DNA from: Porphyromonadaceae bacterium UBA7042
GTDB lineage: Bacteria > Bacteroidota > Bacteroidia > Bacteroidales > Muribaculaceae
Assembly (NCBI GenBank): GCA_002494015.1
Contig: DLAR01000089.1
Coordinates: 1-26,999 of the forward strand
DNA: 26,999 bases
Direction of reading: 5' to 3'
This document shows, piece by piece, positions 8,119 through 16,986 of this stretch; position 1 is the first letter of the stretch, and the number at the start of each line of letters is the position of its first letter. The notes below the pieces were generated by a model. The model saw only the letters and a list, made by a program, of their open reading frames with translations. It was not told the DNA's origin and ran no database searches. The position numbers and the translations under genes were made by a program.

Positions 8119-11100
8119 ATGGGAAAAATAAAATATATACTGTTACTGGCACTGATGTCGCTGCTGCCGGCTACGGCCGTGGCCCAGACGGTCGTGCGCG
8201 GTACTGTCTACGATGAGTTTGGCGACCCGATTATCGGTGCCCTTGTCCACGAGGTAGACAAAAACAACCGTGTCTACAGCAACGCGGCCACCGATATAAA
8301 CGGTGAGTTCACGCTTCAGGTCAAAAATATGAAGAACAAACTGCGCATCACCTATATCGGTTATGACCCGCAGGTTGTCGAGCCGCAGCCCAAGATGGAG
8401 ATAACCATGAAGGATGCCAACGTGATGAACGAGGTTGTCGTTACCGCTCAGAAAATGTCGAGCGACAACTCCATGCCGATTCCCCAGCGCGAGATTTCGG
8501 GCGCGACCCAGACTCTTAACACCAAGGTGTTTGAAGGTCTGTCGGTCGCCTCGGTCGATGACGCGCTTCAGGGCCGAATGGCGGGTCTCGACATCGTGAG
8601 CGCGTCGGGCGACCTCGGTGCCGGTTCTTCAATGCGCATCCGTGGCAGCGGCTCAATCAACGCCAATGCCGAGCCTCTTATCGTGCTTAACGACATCCCC
8701 TACGAGAGCCATGTCGACGATTCGTTTGACTTTGCCAATGCCACCAGCGAGCAGTTTGCCAACCTTCTCAGCATCAACCCCGAGGACATCGAGGAAATCA
8801 CCGTGCTGAAAGACGGCGCGTCGGCCGCCATCTACGGCGCACGCGGTGCCAACGGTGTCATCATGATCAAGACCAAGCGAGGCGTGCAGGGCCCTCCCCG
8901 TGTGCAATACCTGTACAAGTTCTCAACCCACAAGCAGCCCCGCGGGCGCAAGATGCTCTCGGGAGATGACTATACAATGCTCATGAAACAGGCTTATTTC
9001 AACCCCTATCAGGATGAAAACGCCTGCAACGTTCCCGAATACAACTATGACCCCACATTCTCGGAATATCACAACTTCAACGCCAACACCGACTGGGTCA
9101 AGGAGGTGACACAGTATGGTTACACCCACGACAACACTGTAAATATCACCGGTGGTGGAGAAAAGGCCCGCTACCGCGTGTCGGTGGGTTATCTCAATCA
9201 GAGCGGTACCATCATCGAGCAGCACTATGACCGCATCTCCTCGCTGATGAACCTCGACTATCAGGTGAGCGACCGTCTGAAATTCTCTACCGAGTTCTCG
9301 CTGACCCACTCCAAGAACAAGAAGACATTCCAAGACGGTGATGACGGCAACTATAACTCAAGTATCCTCGACATCGCCTACCGCAAGATGCCTAACGTGG
9401 CCGTGTACCGTCACGACGACATGGGCAACCCCACAAGCGATTTCTACATCATCCCCCGCACTTCGACCCTCGATGACTCGCAGAAAAACCTCGTCAACCC
9501 CGTGGCTCTTGCCAAACTCGCAAAATATGACGAGACCGGCATGCGTATCATCCCGACACTCCGTCTGCAGTATGACATTCTCGATCCCCGCAAGCATCGC
9601 CTCCGCTATCAGGGTTACATCCAGTTTGATATCGAGAACAAGAAAGAAGACAAGTTCCTCCCCCGCGAGGTCACCTCGTTAAACTGGGACAACGATGCCG
9701 TCAACCGAGCCTATCGCCGCGATGCCGAGTCCCACAACATGCAGACCAAGCACGAGCTGCTTTTTGTCCCCGACCTTGGCAAAAATCACTCCTTTATGCT
9801 CCTTGCCGCATGGGAAATGACCTCGGGTAACTCTCAGGTTCAGGAATTTTACAAGTCCAATCTTCCCAACGGTATCGAAAACTCCACTCAGGCAGGCATC
9901 GAGCGTCGCATCAGCAGCAACAAGGGCGAGTGGCACTCTATGGCCTATATGGGCCGTCTCCACTATGCCTTCAAGGAGCGTTATATCCTTGACCTGACAG
10001 TGCGTCGCGACGGCAGCACCCGTTTCGGGGCGGCCAACCGCTGGGGTACGTTCCCCGCTGTCTCGGCCAAGTGGATTCTCAGCGACGAGGCTTGGTTCAA
10101 GGACTGGGAATGGTTCAACATGTTCGGTATCCGTGTGGGGTATGGCAAGACAGGCCGTGTGCCCGACTACGAATATCTCCATTATGCCCGTTACAACTCA
10201 AGCTACGGCACCGAAGGCGGCCACAACAGCTACATAGACATCTCCACGCTGCACCCCGCCACTATCCGCCTGAGCAACCTCAAGTGGGAGACCGCGACAT
10301 CCTATAACCTCGGTTTCGATGTCAACCTCTTTGACTACAAGTACAACTTTGACTTCAACGTGTTCCATGAAACCGACGACGACCTCCTTTTCAAAGATCA
10401 GACAATTCCCTCGTCGACAGGTTTCGGCTCAATCAGCTACATCAACGGCGGTACGCTCGTCAAGAACGGCTGGGAGCTTAACTTCTACACCCAGAATCTC
10501 GTAAAGGCGGGCAACGTGACATTTGACATCAACTTCAACCTCGCCAACTACACCAGCAAGATTACCGAGATGCTCCCCGAAATTCTCGAATCTTATCAGG
10601 GCGAATTTGTCAAGACCCCCAACGAGAGCCGCTATGTCAACCGCATCCAGCTCAACAATGCCTACGGTTCGATCTACGGTCTGCGTTACAAAGGCGTCTA
10701 CCAGTGGAGCGACTATGTCGAAGGCCGCGAGGGCACATGCCCCGTTGTCCGTGATGCCGCAGGCAATGTCGTTACCGACGCGGTCGGCAACCCGCTCCCC
10801 ATGTACTACGACTATGGCGGCATCAATTACCGGTTCCGTGGCGGTGACGCAATCTATGAGGATGTAAACCATGACGGTACAATCGATGAACTCGACGTGG
10901 TTTATCTCGGCAACTGCAACCCCAAGATTTACGGCGGTTTCGGCTTTACAGTGCGCTGGAAAGACTTGTCGGTTAACGCATTCTTCAACTTCCGTGCCGG
11001 AAACAAGATTGCCAACTATGCCCGTATGCGCGCCGAAAACATGTATACCAACGACAACCAGTCAATCGCGACCAACTGGCGCTGGCGCAAGGAAGGCGAC

Positions 11101-11412
11101 GTGACCGAGATGCCCCGCGCACTCTATAAATATGGTTACAACTGGATGCCGAGCGACCGTTTTATAGAAGACGGTTCGTTTCTGCGATTCAAATATCTGA
11201 CCTTCAACTACGCGTTCCCCAAGGACCTTATTTCCAAGGCCCATTTCAACCAGTTGAATCTCTATCTGACGCTCAACAACCTCTATACATGGACCAAGTA
11301 CACCGGTGTAGACCCTGAAATCTCGCCCAATGCCATGACCGGAGTTGTCGAGGACTGGAGCACGACACCCCGCTCCCAGTATTTTACATTTGGTGTAACC
11401 GTAGGTTTCTAA
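8119..11412 (+). CDS. SusC-like TonB-dependent outer-membrane transporter (first pair)
   Basis: This 1097-residue SusC/RagA-type receptor has a signal peptide (1-22, ending ATAVA-Q). A carboxypeptidase-D regulatory-like domain (about 24-100) follows, then a TonB-box-like NEVVVTA at 104-110. The plug domain (about 124-258) carries the signature MRIRGSGSI and VLKDGASAAIYGARGANGVIMIKTKRG-type block (residues 229-255). The beta-barrel runs to a C-terminal Phe (FTFGVTVGF). There is no STN domain, so it is not itself a sigma-regulator signalling receptor. It should import an oligosaccharide across the outer membrane, powered by TonB-ExbBD, with the SusD encoded 22 bp downstream as its lid. The length is normal and the frame is intact. 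The ligand cannot be read from sequence. Confidence 0.95.
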   Translation: MGKIKYILLLALMSLLPATAVAQTVVRGTVYDEFGDPIIGALVHEVDKNNRVYSNAATDINGEFTLQVKNMKNKLRITYIGYDPQVVEPQPKMEITMKDANVMNEVVVTAQKMSSDNSMPIPQREISGATQTLNTKVFEGLSVASVDDALQGRMAGLDIVSASGDLGAGSSMRIRGSGSINANAEPLIVLNDIPYESHVDDSFDFANATSEQFANLLSINPEDIEEITVLKDGASAAIYGARGANGVIMIKTKRGVQGPPRVQYLYKFSTHKQPRGRKMLSGDDYTMLMKQAYFNPYQDENACNVPEYNYDPTFSEYHNFNANTDWVKEVTQYGYTHDNTVNITGGGEKARYRVSVGYLNQSGTIIEQHYDRISSLMNLDYQVSDRLKFSTEFSLTHSKNKKTFQDGDDGNYNSSILDIAYRKMPNVAVYRHDDMGNPTSDFYIIPRTSTLDDSQKNLVNPVALAKLAKYDETGMRIIPTLRLQYDILDPRKHRLRYQGYIQFDIENKKEDKFLPREVTSLNWDNDAVNRAYRRDAESHNMQTKHELLFVPDLGKNHSFMLLAAWEMTSGNSQVQEFYKSNLPNGIENSTQAGIERRISSNKGEWHSMAYMGRLHYAFKERYILDLTVRRDGSTRFGAANRWGTFPAVSAKWILSDEAWFKDWEWFNMFGIRVGYGKTGRVPDYEYLHYARYNSSYGTEGGHNSYIDISTLHPATIRLSNLKWETATSYNLGFDVNLFDYKYNFDFNVFHETDDDLLFKDQTIPSSTGFGSISYINGGTLVKNGWELNFYTQNLVKAGNVTFDINFNLANYTSKITEMLPEILESYQGEFVKTPNESRYVNRIQLNNAYGSIYGLRYKGVYQWSDYVEGREGTCPVVRDAAGNVVTDAVGNPLPMYYDYGGINYRFRGGDAIYEDVNHDGTIDELDVVYLGNCNPKIYGGFGFTVRWKDLSVNAFFNFRAGNKIANYARMRAENMYTNDNQSIATNWRWRKEGDVTEMPRALYKYGYNWMPSDRFIEDGSFLRFKYLTFNYAFPKDLISKAHFNQLNLYLTLNNLYTWTKYTGVDPEISPNAMTGVVEDWSTTPRSQYFTFGVTVGF

Positions 11413-11434
11413 CCACTCAAACAGAAAGTTAAAA

Positions 11435-12991
11435 ATGAACAAGATATTTAAACTGATTTCAATTGCCGCGGTAGCCTTGTCGGCTGCATCGTGCAACGAT
11501 TTCTTTGAGCTGGAGCCGAAGAACGAGCTCGTGCTTGACGAATTCTGGCAGTCAGAAAGCGACGTTCTCAGTGTGACCGGCAGCTGTTACCGCATGATGC
11601 AGGAGGGCGGTTTCATGGAGCGTCTATTCATGTGGGGCGAGTTCCGTGGCGACAACGTGATTCTCGGAAACGGTGACGGCGGCGACATCTCCAATATCGC
11701 CAACCTCAACCTTCTCCCTTCCAACAACTATGCCTACTGGGGCGACTTCTACAAGGTCATCAATCTCTGTAACACTGTCGAGCATTTCGCCCCGATAGCG
11801 CGTCAGAAAGACCCCAACTTCACCCAGAACAATCTCAACGGCTATATCGCCGAGGTGAAAGGCATACGCGCGTTCTGTTATTTCACCCTTGTCCGCGCGT
11901 TCCGTGACGTGCCTCTCGTTCTTGACCCGGTAATTGACGACACCCAGTCGTTTCAGATTCCCCAGTCTTCACCCGAGGAGATCCTTGACTTCCTGATCAG
12001 CGACCTCAAGAGTGTCGAAAACACCGCTTTCACCTCGTGGACCAACAAGGCATACACCAAGGGCCGCGTGACTCAGAATGCCATCCGCGCCCTCATCGCC
12101 GACATGTCGCTATGGCTCGGCCGTTACGAAGACTGCGTGACCTACTGTGACAAAATCATGAACGATGTCAACAATGTCATTACCCTTGAAATGTCACCCG
12201 CCTACAATATGCTGATTTTTGTCGACGGCAATTCTGTCGAGAGTATTTTCGAGCTTCAGTTCAACCGGTCGAGCAGCACCGTGGCCAATTCGTCGCTCAT
12301 CCGTTTCTACGGCACCGACGGCAGCTCGTCGTCGGTGATGAACGCTTTCGATTTCTCATCGACCGAGCTGTTTGCCGAGACCGACCTCCGCGGGCATGAC
12401 GCGTTCTATCCTTCAACAAGCGGCGTGTGTCCCATCAAAAAATATGTCTCCTACCGCCCCAATCCGGGACTCGAATTCATCCAGCAGGGCGACTACAGCG
12501 ATCTCGGTTACAGTGCCGGTAACTGCAACTGGATTATCTACCGCCTCCCCGACGTGTTCCTGATGAAGGCCGAGGCACTCGTGGAACTTAACCGAAACCT
12601 CCCCGAGGCTTACAATCTGGTCAGCCGCACATTTGACCGCGCCAACCCCGACTTGGAACCCGGTATGGCCAACCCCAACGCCTCCTCCTCTCAGGATGCC
12701 ATGCGCACACTCGTCTTTGAGGAACGCCAGCGCGAATTCATGTTTGAAGGAAAGCGTTATTTCGACATTATCCGCATGATTAACCGCGACCGCAGCCGTT
12801 TCAGCACGATTGTCAGCCAGTATCTCGTCCCCAAGTATGCCGATCTCGATCAGGCGACTGTAAAGAGCAAGCTGAGTGAATATGATGCTCTGTTCATGCC
12901 GGTTAAAGACTCGGAACTGAAGGCCAACCTCCAGCTTGTGCAGAATCCCTTCTACAAGACTTCCAACGATATCGGTATCGGAGGAAAGTAA
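11435..12991 (+). CDS. SusD-like surface glycan-binding lipoprotein (first pair)
   Basis: This 518-residue SusD/RagB-family lipoprotein has lipobox AASC with acylated Cys20, followed by NDFFELEP, the usual SusD start. The helical N-terminal half contains the typical WGDFYKVINLCNTVEHF region and the KGIRAFCYFTLVRAFRDVPLV segment. The C-terminal part includes IIYRLPDVFLMKAEALVELN and FEERQREFMFEGKRYFDIIRM, both common in the family. It caps the SusC barrel encoded immediately upstream and helps capture the sugar at the cell surface. The gap of 43 bp to the next FAS1 gene has no terminator-like hairpin, so transcription probably continues. Confidence 0.95.
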   Translation: MNKIFKLISIAAVALSAASCNDFFELEPKNELVLDEFWQSESDVLSVTGSCYRMMQEGGFMERLFMWGEFRGDNVILGNGDGGDISNIANLNLLPSNNYAYWGDFYKVINLCNTVEHFAPIARQKDPNFTQNNLNGYIAEVKGIRAFCYFTLVRAFRDVPLVLDPVIDDTQSFQIPQSSPEEILDFLISDLKSVENTAFTSWTNKAYTKGRVTQNAIRALIADMSLWLGRYEDCVTYCDKIMNDVNNVITLEMSPAYNMLIFVDGNSVESIFELQFNRSSSTVANSSLIRFYGTDGSSSSVMNAFDFSSTELFAETDLRGHDAFYPSTSGVCPIKKYVSYRPNPGLEFIQQGDYSDLGYSAGNCNWIIYRLPDVFLMKAEALVELNRNLPEAYNLVSRTFDRANPDLEPGMANPNASSSQDAMRTLVFEERQREFMFEGKRYFDIIRMINRDRSRFSTIVSQYLVPKYADLDQATVKSKLSEYDALFMPVKDSELKANLQLVQNPFYKTSNDIGIGGK

Positions 12992-13034
12992 CAGCTAACA
13001 CCTTGATAGTGCAACATGAAAACAAAATGAAGAT

Positions 13035-14909
13035 ATGAAAATCAGAAATTTATATCATAAAATCGCAGTCATGGCCGCAGTCGGTGCCGCGGTGTCGCTG
13101 ACACCGTCATGCAGCGACGATGTCGCCGACGATGCCTATTACACCTTTACCGGGCAGACTGTCGCGTCCTACTGTGGTGACAACCCCGACTTGTATTCGA
13201 CGTTCTATAACCTCATTGAGGAAACCGGCAACTACTCGCTGTTGTCAACCTACGGGCATTATACCTGTTTTGCCCCCGACAATGCCGCCTTTAACGAGTA
13301 TTTCAGTTCAATCGGCAAGACCTATGACCAATTGACCGATGACGAAAAACGCGAGATTGTCTACAATCACGTCATCAAGAGCGGTGCCATCGACTTTACC
13401 TCGGACCGCTTTGAGGAAGGCGCGCTCAGCGAGGCCACGATGAGTGACAATTATATCGTCATCTCCTATAAGACCGACGATGCCGGAGGCGGCCTTACAA
13501 TCTATGTCAACAAGGACGTGCCTATCATCGAGCGTGACATCGAGGTTCACAACGGAGTGGTTCACCATGTCGGCGCGGTCATCCGTCCCACCAAGGAATT
13601 TATCGGCGACATCATTCTCAATGAAGAAGTCGTGGGTGACCGTTCCTATAAGATTTTTGCCAAGGCTCTTGAGATGACCCATCTTGCCGACAGCCTGAAA
13701 AAGACCTATGACGAAAATTACAAATGTCCCGTAGAGGATCCCGCCGGGCTGACCACCTTGGGAGCATGGACGGTCAAGGTCCCGACAGTCAAACGTTATG
13801 GGTTCACCCTTTTTGCCGAACCTGATGATGTTATGGCCGCTGCCGGTATCAATTCGATTGACGACCTCGTGGCCTATGCCGGCAGGTACTACACCAACGG
13901 CAATCCCGACTATACCTCGCGCGACAATGCGCTCAACAAGTTTGTGGCCTACCACATCCTTGACCGTCAGATGTCGACCAACTCGCTTCTTTACAGCGGC
14001 AGGGCCACAGCTCCCAACAGTGCCCGTGACCGTGTCGAGTTCTACGAGACAATGTACGAGTTCCACATTATCAAAGTCAATGTGGGTATCGCAATCAACC
14101 GCAGCGAGAAAAACCGCAACGACTACATCGGTCTTGACGAGGGCCGAAGCAATCTCAGCGCGATTAACGGCTACATCCATTCGCTGACTTCGATGCTCGT
14201 CTACGATACAGACCGCATGGAGAACGACGTGCTCAACTGCCGCATCCGTTTCGACATGTTCAACGTACCCCCGGAATTGACCAACAACAACATCCGCTGG
14301 CAGTTGCTTACAATTCCGTCACCCGCTGTGGGGTACACCATTCCTCATGACTTCTGCTCAAAGCATCTCTCTTTCAGCAAGGAAACTGAAATCATGATGT
14401 GGGGTAGCGACTACTGGGATGTACATCAGGCCGACGAGTTGAAACTCAACGGATGGTATGACTTCACTCTGCGCATGATTCCCGTTCCGCCGGGTTCCTA
14501 CGAGGTGCGTGTCGGTTACCGTCCCGAGTCGTGGCGCGGTATCGCCCAGTTCTTCATCGACGGCGAGATGCAGGGTATTCCCCGCGACCTGCGCATCACT
14601 GCCAGTGACCCGCAGGTGGGGTTTGTTCCCGATACCGGCGGCCCGCAGGATGCTGAAAACGATAAGGCTATGCGCAACCACGGTTTCATGAAGGCACCGG
14701 CTTCGATGTGGTCCAATCATGACAACTGCTCGCTCCGCGACATCAAGGGCAGTCCTCCGTTGCGCATCATTATCGGAACGGTTAACTTCCAAGAATATGG
14801 CGCTCACTATCTTCGAGCCAAGAACGTGTATGCCTCCGACCGTGAATATAACGGTGACTATATCGAACTGATTCCCACCAGTCTGATTGATACTGAAGAT
14901 ATTTATTAA
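13035..14909 (+). CDS. Lipoprotein with two FAS1 domains and a C-terminal beta-rich domain
   Basis: The protein has 624 residues, with lipobox TPSC, acylated Cys26 and a following SDDV. The first FAS1 domain spans about 40-186 (motif YTCFAPDNAAFNEYF at 76-90, closing NGVVHHVGAVIRP at 173-185). The second spans about 200-390 (GFTLFAEPDDVMAAAG at 256, then FVAYHILDRQM, closing NGYIHSLTSMLVYD at 378). The last 220 residues look like a beta-sandwich, including PPGSYEVRVGYRPE and AQFFIDGEMQGIP. This resembles carbohydrate-binding jelly-rolls, but I cannot name the family. It lies between the two SusCD pairs and is probably a cell-surface binding protein in the same transport system. It is the parent, or closest relative, of the broken copy that starts 2 bp after its stop codon. 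Confidence 0.83.
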   Translation: MKIRNLYHKIAVMAAVGAAVSLTPSCSDDVADDAYYTFTGQTVASYCGDNPDLYSTFYNLIEETGNYSLLSTYGHYTCFAPDNAAFNEYFSSIGKTYDQLTDDEKREIVYNHVIKSGAIDFTSDRFEEGALSEATMSDNYIVISYKTDDAGGGLTIYVNKDVPIIERDIEVHNGVVHHVGAVIRPTKEFIGDIILNEEVVGDRSYKIFAKALEMTHLADSLKKTYDENYKCPVEDPAGLTTLGAWTVKVPTVKRYGFTLFAEPDDVMAAAGINSIDDLVAYAGRYYTNGNPDYTSRDNALNKFVAYHILDRQMSTNSLLYSGRATAPNSARDRVEFYETMYEFHIIKVNVGIAINRSEKNRNDYIGLDEGRSNLSAINGYIHSLTSMLVYDTDRMENDVLNCRIRFDMFNVPPELTNNNIRWQLLTIPSPAVGYTIPHDFCSKHLSFSKETEIMMWGSDYWDVHQADELKLNGWYDFTLRMIPVPPGSYEVRVGYRPESWRGIAQFFIDGEMQGIPRDLRITASDPQVGFVPDTGGPQDAENDKAMRNHGFMKAPASMWSNHDNCSLRDIKGSPPLRIIIGTVNFQEYGAHYLRAKNVYASDREYNGDYIELIPTSLIDTEDIY

Positions 14910-14911
14910 AA

Positions 14912-15369
14912 ATGAAATTCAGTTATAAACATACTCTGATTTTTCTTGCGGCAGTGATGTCGGCAGGATGCTCCGGTGATGTGGCCGACGAGGCTTGCTG
15001 CACATTCACCGGCGATACTGTCGCATCCTGCTGCGAGGCCAATCCGGAAACCTTCTCGATATTCACCGACCTCATCAGCGATACCGGGAATGACGCGCTG
15101 TCGTCAACCTATGGACAATACTCCTGCTTTATCCCCGATAATGCTGCTTTCGAGACTTATTTCGCCGCTATCGGAAAATCTTATTCCGGGCTGAACGATG
15201 ATGAAAAGAAGGAAATTGTCTATAACCACGTCATCAAGAGCGAAGCCGCCGATTTTACATCTGACCGTTTTTAGGAAGGTGCCTTGTGTGAACCGGCGAT
15301 GAGCAACAACTACATCGTCATTTCCTACAAGACCGATGCACCGACCTCATTGATACCGAGGACATATAA
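14912..15369 (+). pseudogene. Broken, internally deleted copy of the preceding FAS1 lipoprotein gene
   Basis: An open frame of 120 codons runs from ATG 14912 to TAG 15272-15274. It encodes a lipoprotein signal (lipobox SAGC) and the start of a FAS1 domain. It is about two thirds identical by eye to the upstream FAS1 protein over ~98 residues (DVADEACCTFTG to TSDRF). The TAG stands where the parent has GAG (DRFEEGAL). Reading past it, similarity continues as EGALCEPAMSNNYIVISYKTD to about 15340. The sequence then jumps to a match with the last codons and stop of the parent: CTCATTGATACCGAGGACAT here (15346-15365), against CTGATTGATACTGAAGATAT at the parent's end. About 1.4 kb of parent sequence is missing, and the two parts are out of frame. 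A short secreted peptide might still be made, but a working FAS1 fold is unlikely. Confidence 0.85.
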
Positions 15370-15394
15370 TAATGATAATAACCCATAACGCTAT

Positions 15395-16981
15395 ATGAAA
15401 ACCTTAAATATTATTCCGGCATTTCTGGTTGCTGCCTTGTCGCTGACCTCGTGTTCCGACGACTGGGACAACCACTATGACCGCAGTGAGACAGCGGCTA
15501 CAGAGTCGGTTCTCGACATGGTCAAGGGCAACCCCGATCTGTCAACTTTTGCCCGCATGATTGAGATTGCCGGCTACAGCGACCTGCTCGGGTCGAGCCA
15601 GACCTTCACAGTGTTTGCCCCCACCAACGAGGCCCTTGCCGGTGTCAGTCTCGAAAATACCGACGAGGTCAAACGAATCGTGGCCAACCACATCTCCCGT
15701 TTCAACAACTCGACTGCTTCTGATGCCGCTCAGGGCGTGAAGATGTACAACGGCAAGCGTTTCTTCTTTGACGGAAATAGTTTCGGAGGCGCGACCTTGG
15801 ACGATACTGACAACATCGCGACCAACGGTATCCTTCACATTGTCTCGACTCAGATTCCCTATGTCTATAATCTGCGCGAGTATTTCGACACCCACGACAA
15901 CACCTCGGCCATAGCCGAGTTTATCGCTCGTTTCGACGAGAAACAGCTTGACCTTGAGTCCAGCGTCGCTATCGGTGTCGATGAAAAGGGCCAGACGGTC
16001 TATGACTCCGTGCTGATTGACTACAACCCCGTCTTTGACCGCTATCACGGCATCGGCGATATTGCCAACGAGGACTCGGTTTTCACTATGATAATCCCCG
16101 ACAACGTGGCATGGCAGAAAGCCTATGACCGCATCTCGCCCTATTTCAATGTCTATAACGACGATCAGGCTGTGGCCGATTCCATCCGTGACGTGCAGAC
16201 ATCCCTCGCCATCATCAGCGACCTTGTCTATCGTCAAGAGGTGGAAGATCCCGCCGCTTTCCCGAAATTGATGTCGACAACCGGCAGCGAGATATTTGAC
16301 GTGCCCGCTCTATTTGCAGGGACTACACGCATCAAGGCAAGCAACGGCTGGATTTATGCCGCACCGCGTGTGAATTATGACAACACCGAGACTTGGAACA
16401 AGGAAATCGAAGTCGAGGGCGAGACTCAGACCGGCCGCACTCCCGGTGCAGGTACGACAATCAACGTGCGCAGCGTGGATTCTGACAATCCTTTTGCCGA
16501 CGTTATCAGCGAGATGCGCTATATCGAGGTTTCCTCGACATCTCCCTCCCGTCAGCCCGGTGTGACTATCTCGATTCCCGACGTGCTCTCGGGACAGTAT
16601 GACATCTATGCGTCATTTGTTCCCGCCAATGTTCTTGACGCTACGGCTGTCAACGACAGCACAAGGGTTTCGTTCACAATCTCTTATATGGGAGCCAACG
16701 GCCGTAGCACGACTTCACGGTTCACCAATTCGGATTTCATCACCCGGCCCACTGAAATGACGCTCATAAAGGTTGCCGAGGGATTTTCTTTCCCGGTCTC
16801 CAACTACTATGACCCCCTGTGGTGGATGGATGAGACGCATAGCTCTCTTGACCAGACTGTCACTACCTCGGTCTATGTGACGACCAATGTCTCCAATACC
16901 GAGTTCAACCGCGGTGTAATGACACGCCGCTTCCGCCTCGACCGAATAATTTTTGTCCCCGTTAAGGATTTAGCCGATTAA
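15395..16981 (+). CDS. Lipoprotein with two FAS1 domains and a C-terminal jelly-roll-like domain
   Basis: The protein has 528 residues, with lipobox LTSC, acylated Cys20 and a following SDDWDNHYD. FAS1 domain one spans about 35-157 (FTVFAPTNEAL at 71-81, closing NGILHIVSTQIP at 144-155). Domain two spans about 167-325 (VFTMIIPDNVAWQKAY at 229-244, closing NGWIYAAPRVNYD at 317). The C-terminal ~190 residues are beta-rich (VTISIPDVLSGQYDIYASFVP and later RRFRLDRIIFVPVKD). They may share a fold with the tail of the other two-domain FAS1 protein, though sequence similarity is low by eye. The gene ends 5 bp before the second susC, so the two are almost certainly co-transcribed, and this is probably the FAS1 partner of the second transporter. 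No enzyme motif is seen. Confidence 0.83.
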   Translation: MKTLNIIPAFLVAALSLTSCSDDWDNHYDRSETAATESVLDMVKGNPDLSTFARMIEIAGYSDLLGSSQTFTVFAPTNEALAGVSLENTDEVKRIVANHISRFNNSTASDAAQGVKMYNGKRFFFDGNSFGGATLDDTDNIATNGILHIVSTQIPYVYNLREYFDTHDNTSAIAEFIARFDEKQLDLESSVAIGVDEKGQTVYDSVLIDYNPVFDRYHGIGDIANEDSVFTMIIPDNVAWQKAYDRISPYFNVYNDDQAVADSIRDVQTSLAIISDLVYRQEVEDPAAFPKLMSTTGSEIFDVPALFAGTTRIKASNGWIYAAPRVNYDNTETWNKEIEVEGETQTGRTPGAGTTINVRSVDSDNPFADVISEMRYIEVSSTSPSRQPGVTISIPDVLSGQYDIYASFVPANVLDATAVNDSTRVSFTISYMGANGRSTTSRFTNSDFITRPTEMTLIKVAEGFSFPVSNYYDPLWWMDETHSSLDQTVTTSVYVTTNVSNTEFNRGVMTRRFRLDRIIFVPVKDLAD

Positions 16982-16986
16982 ACATC

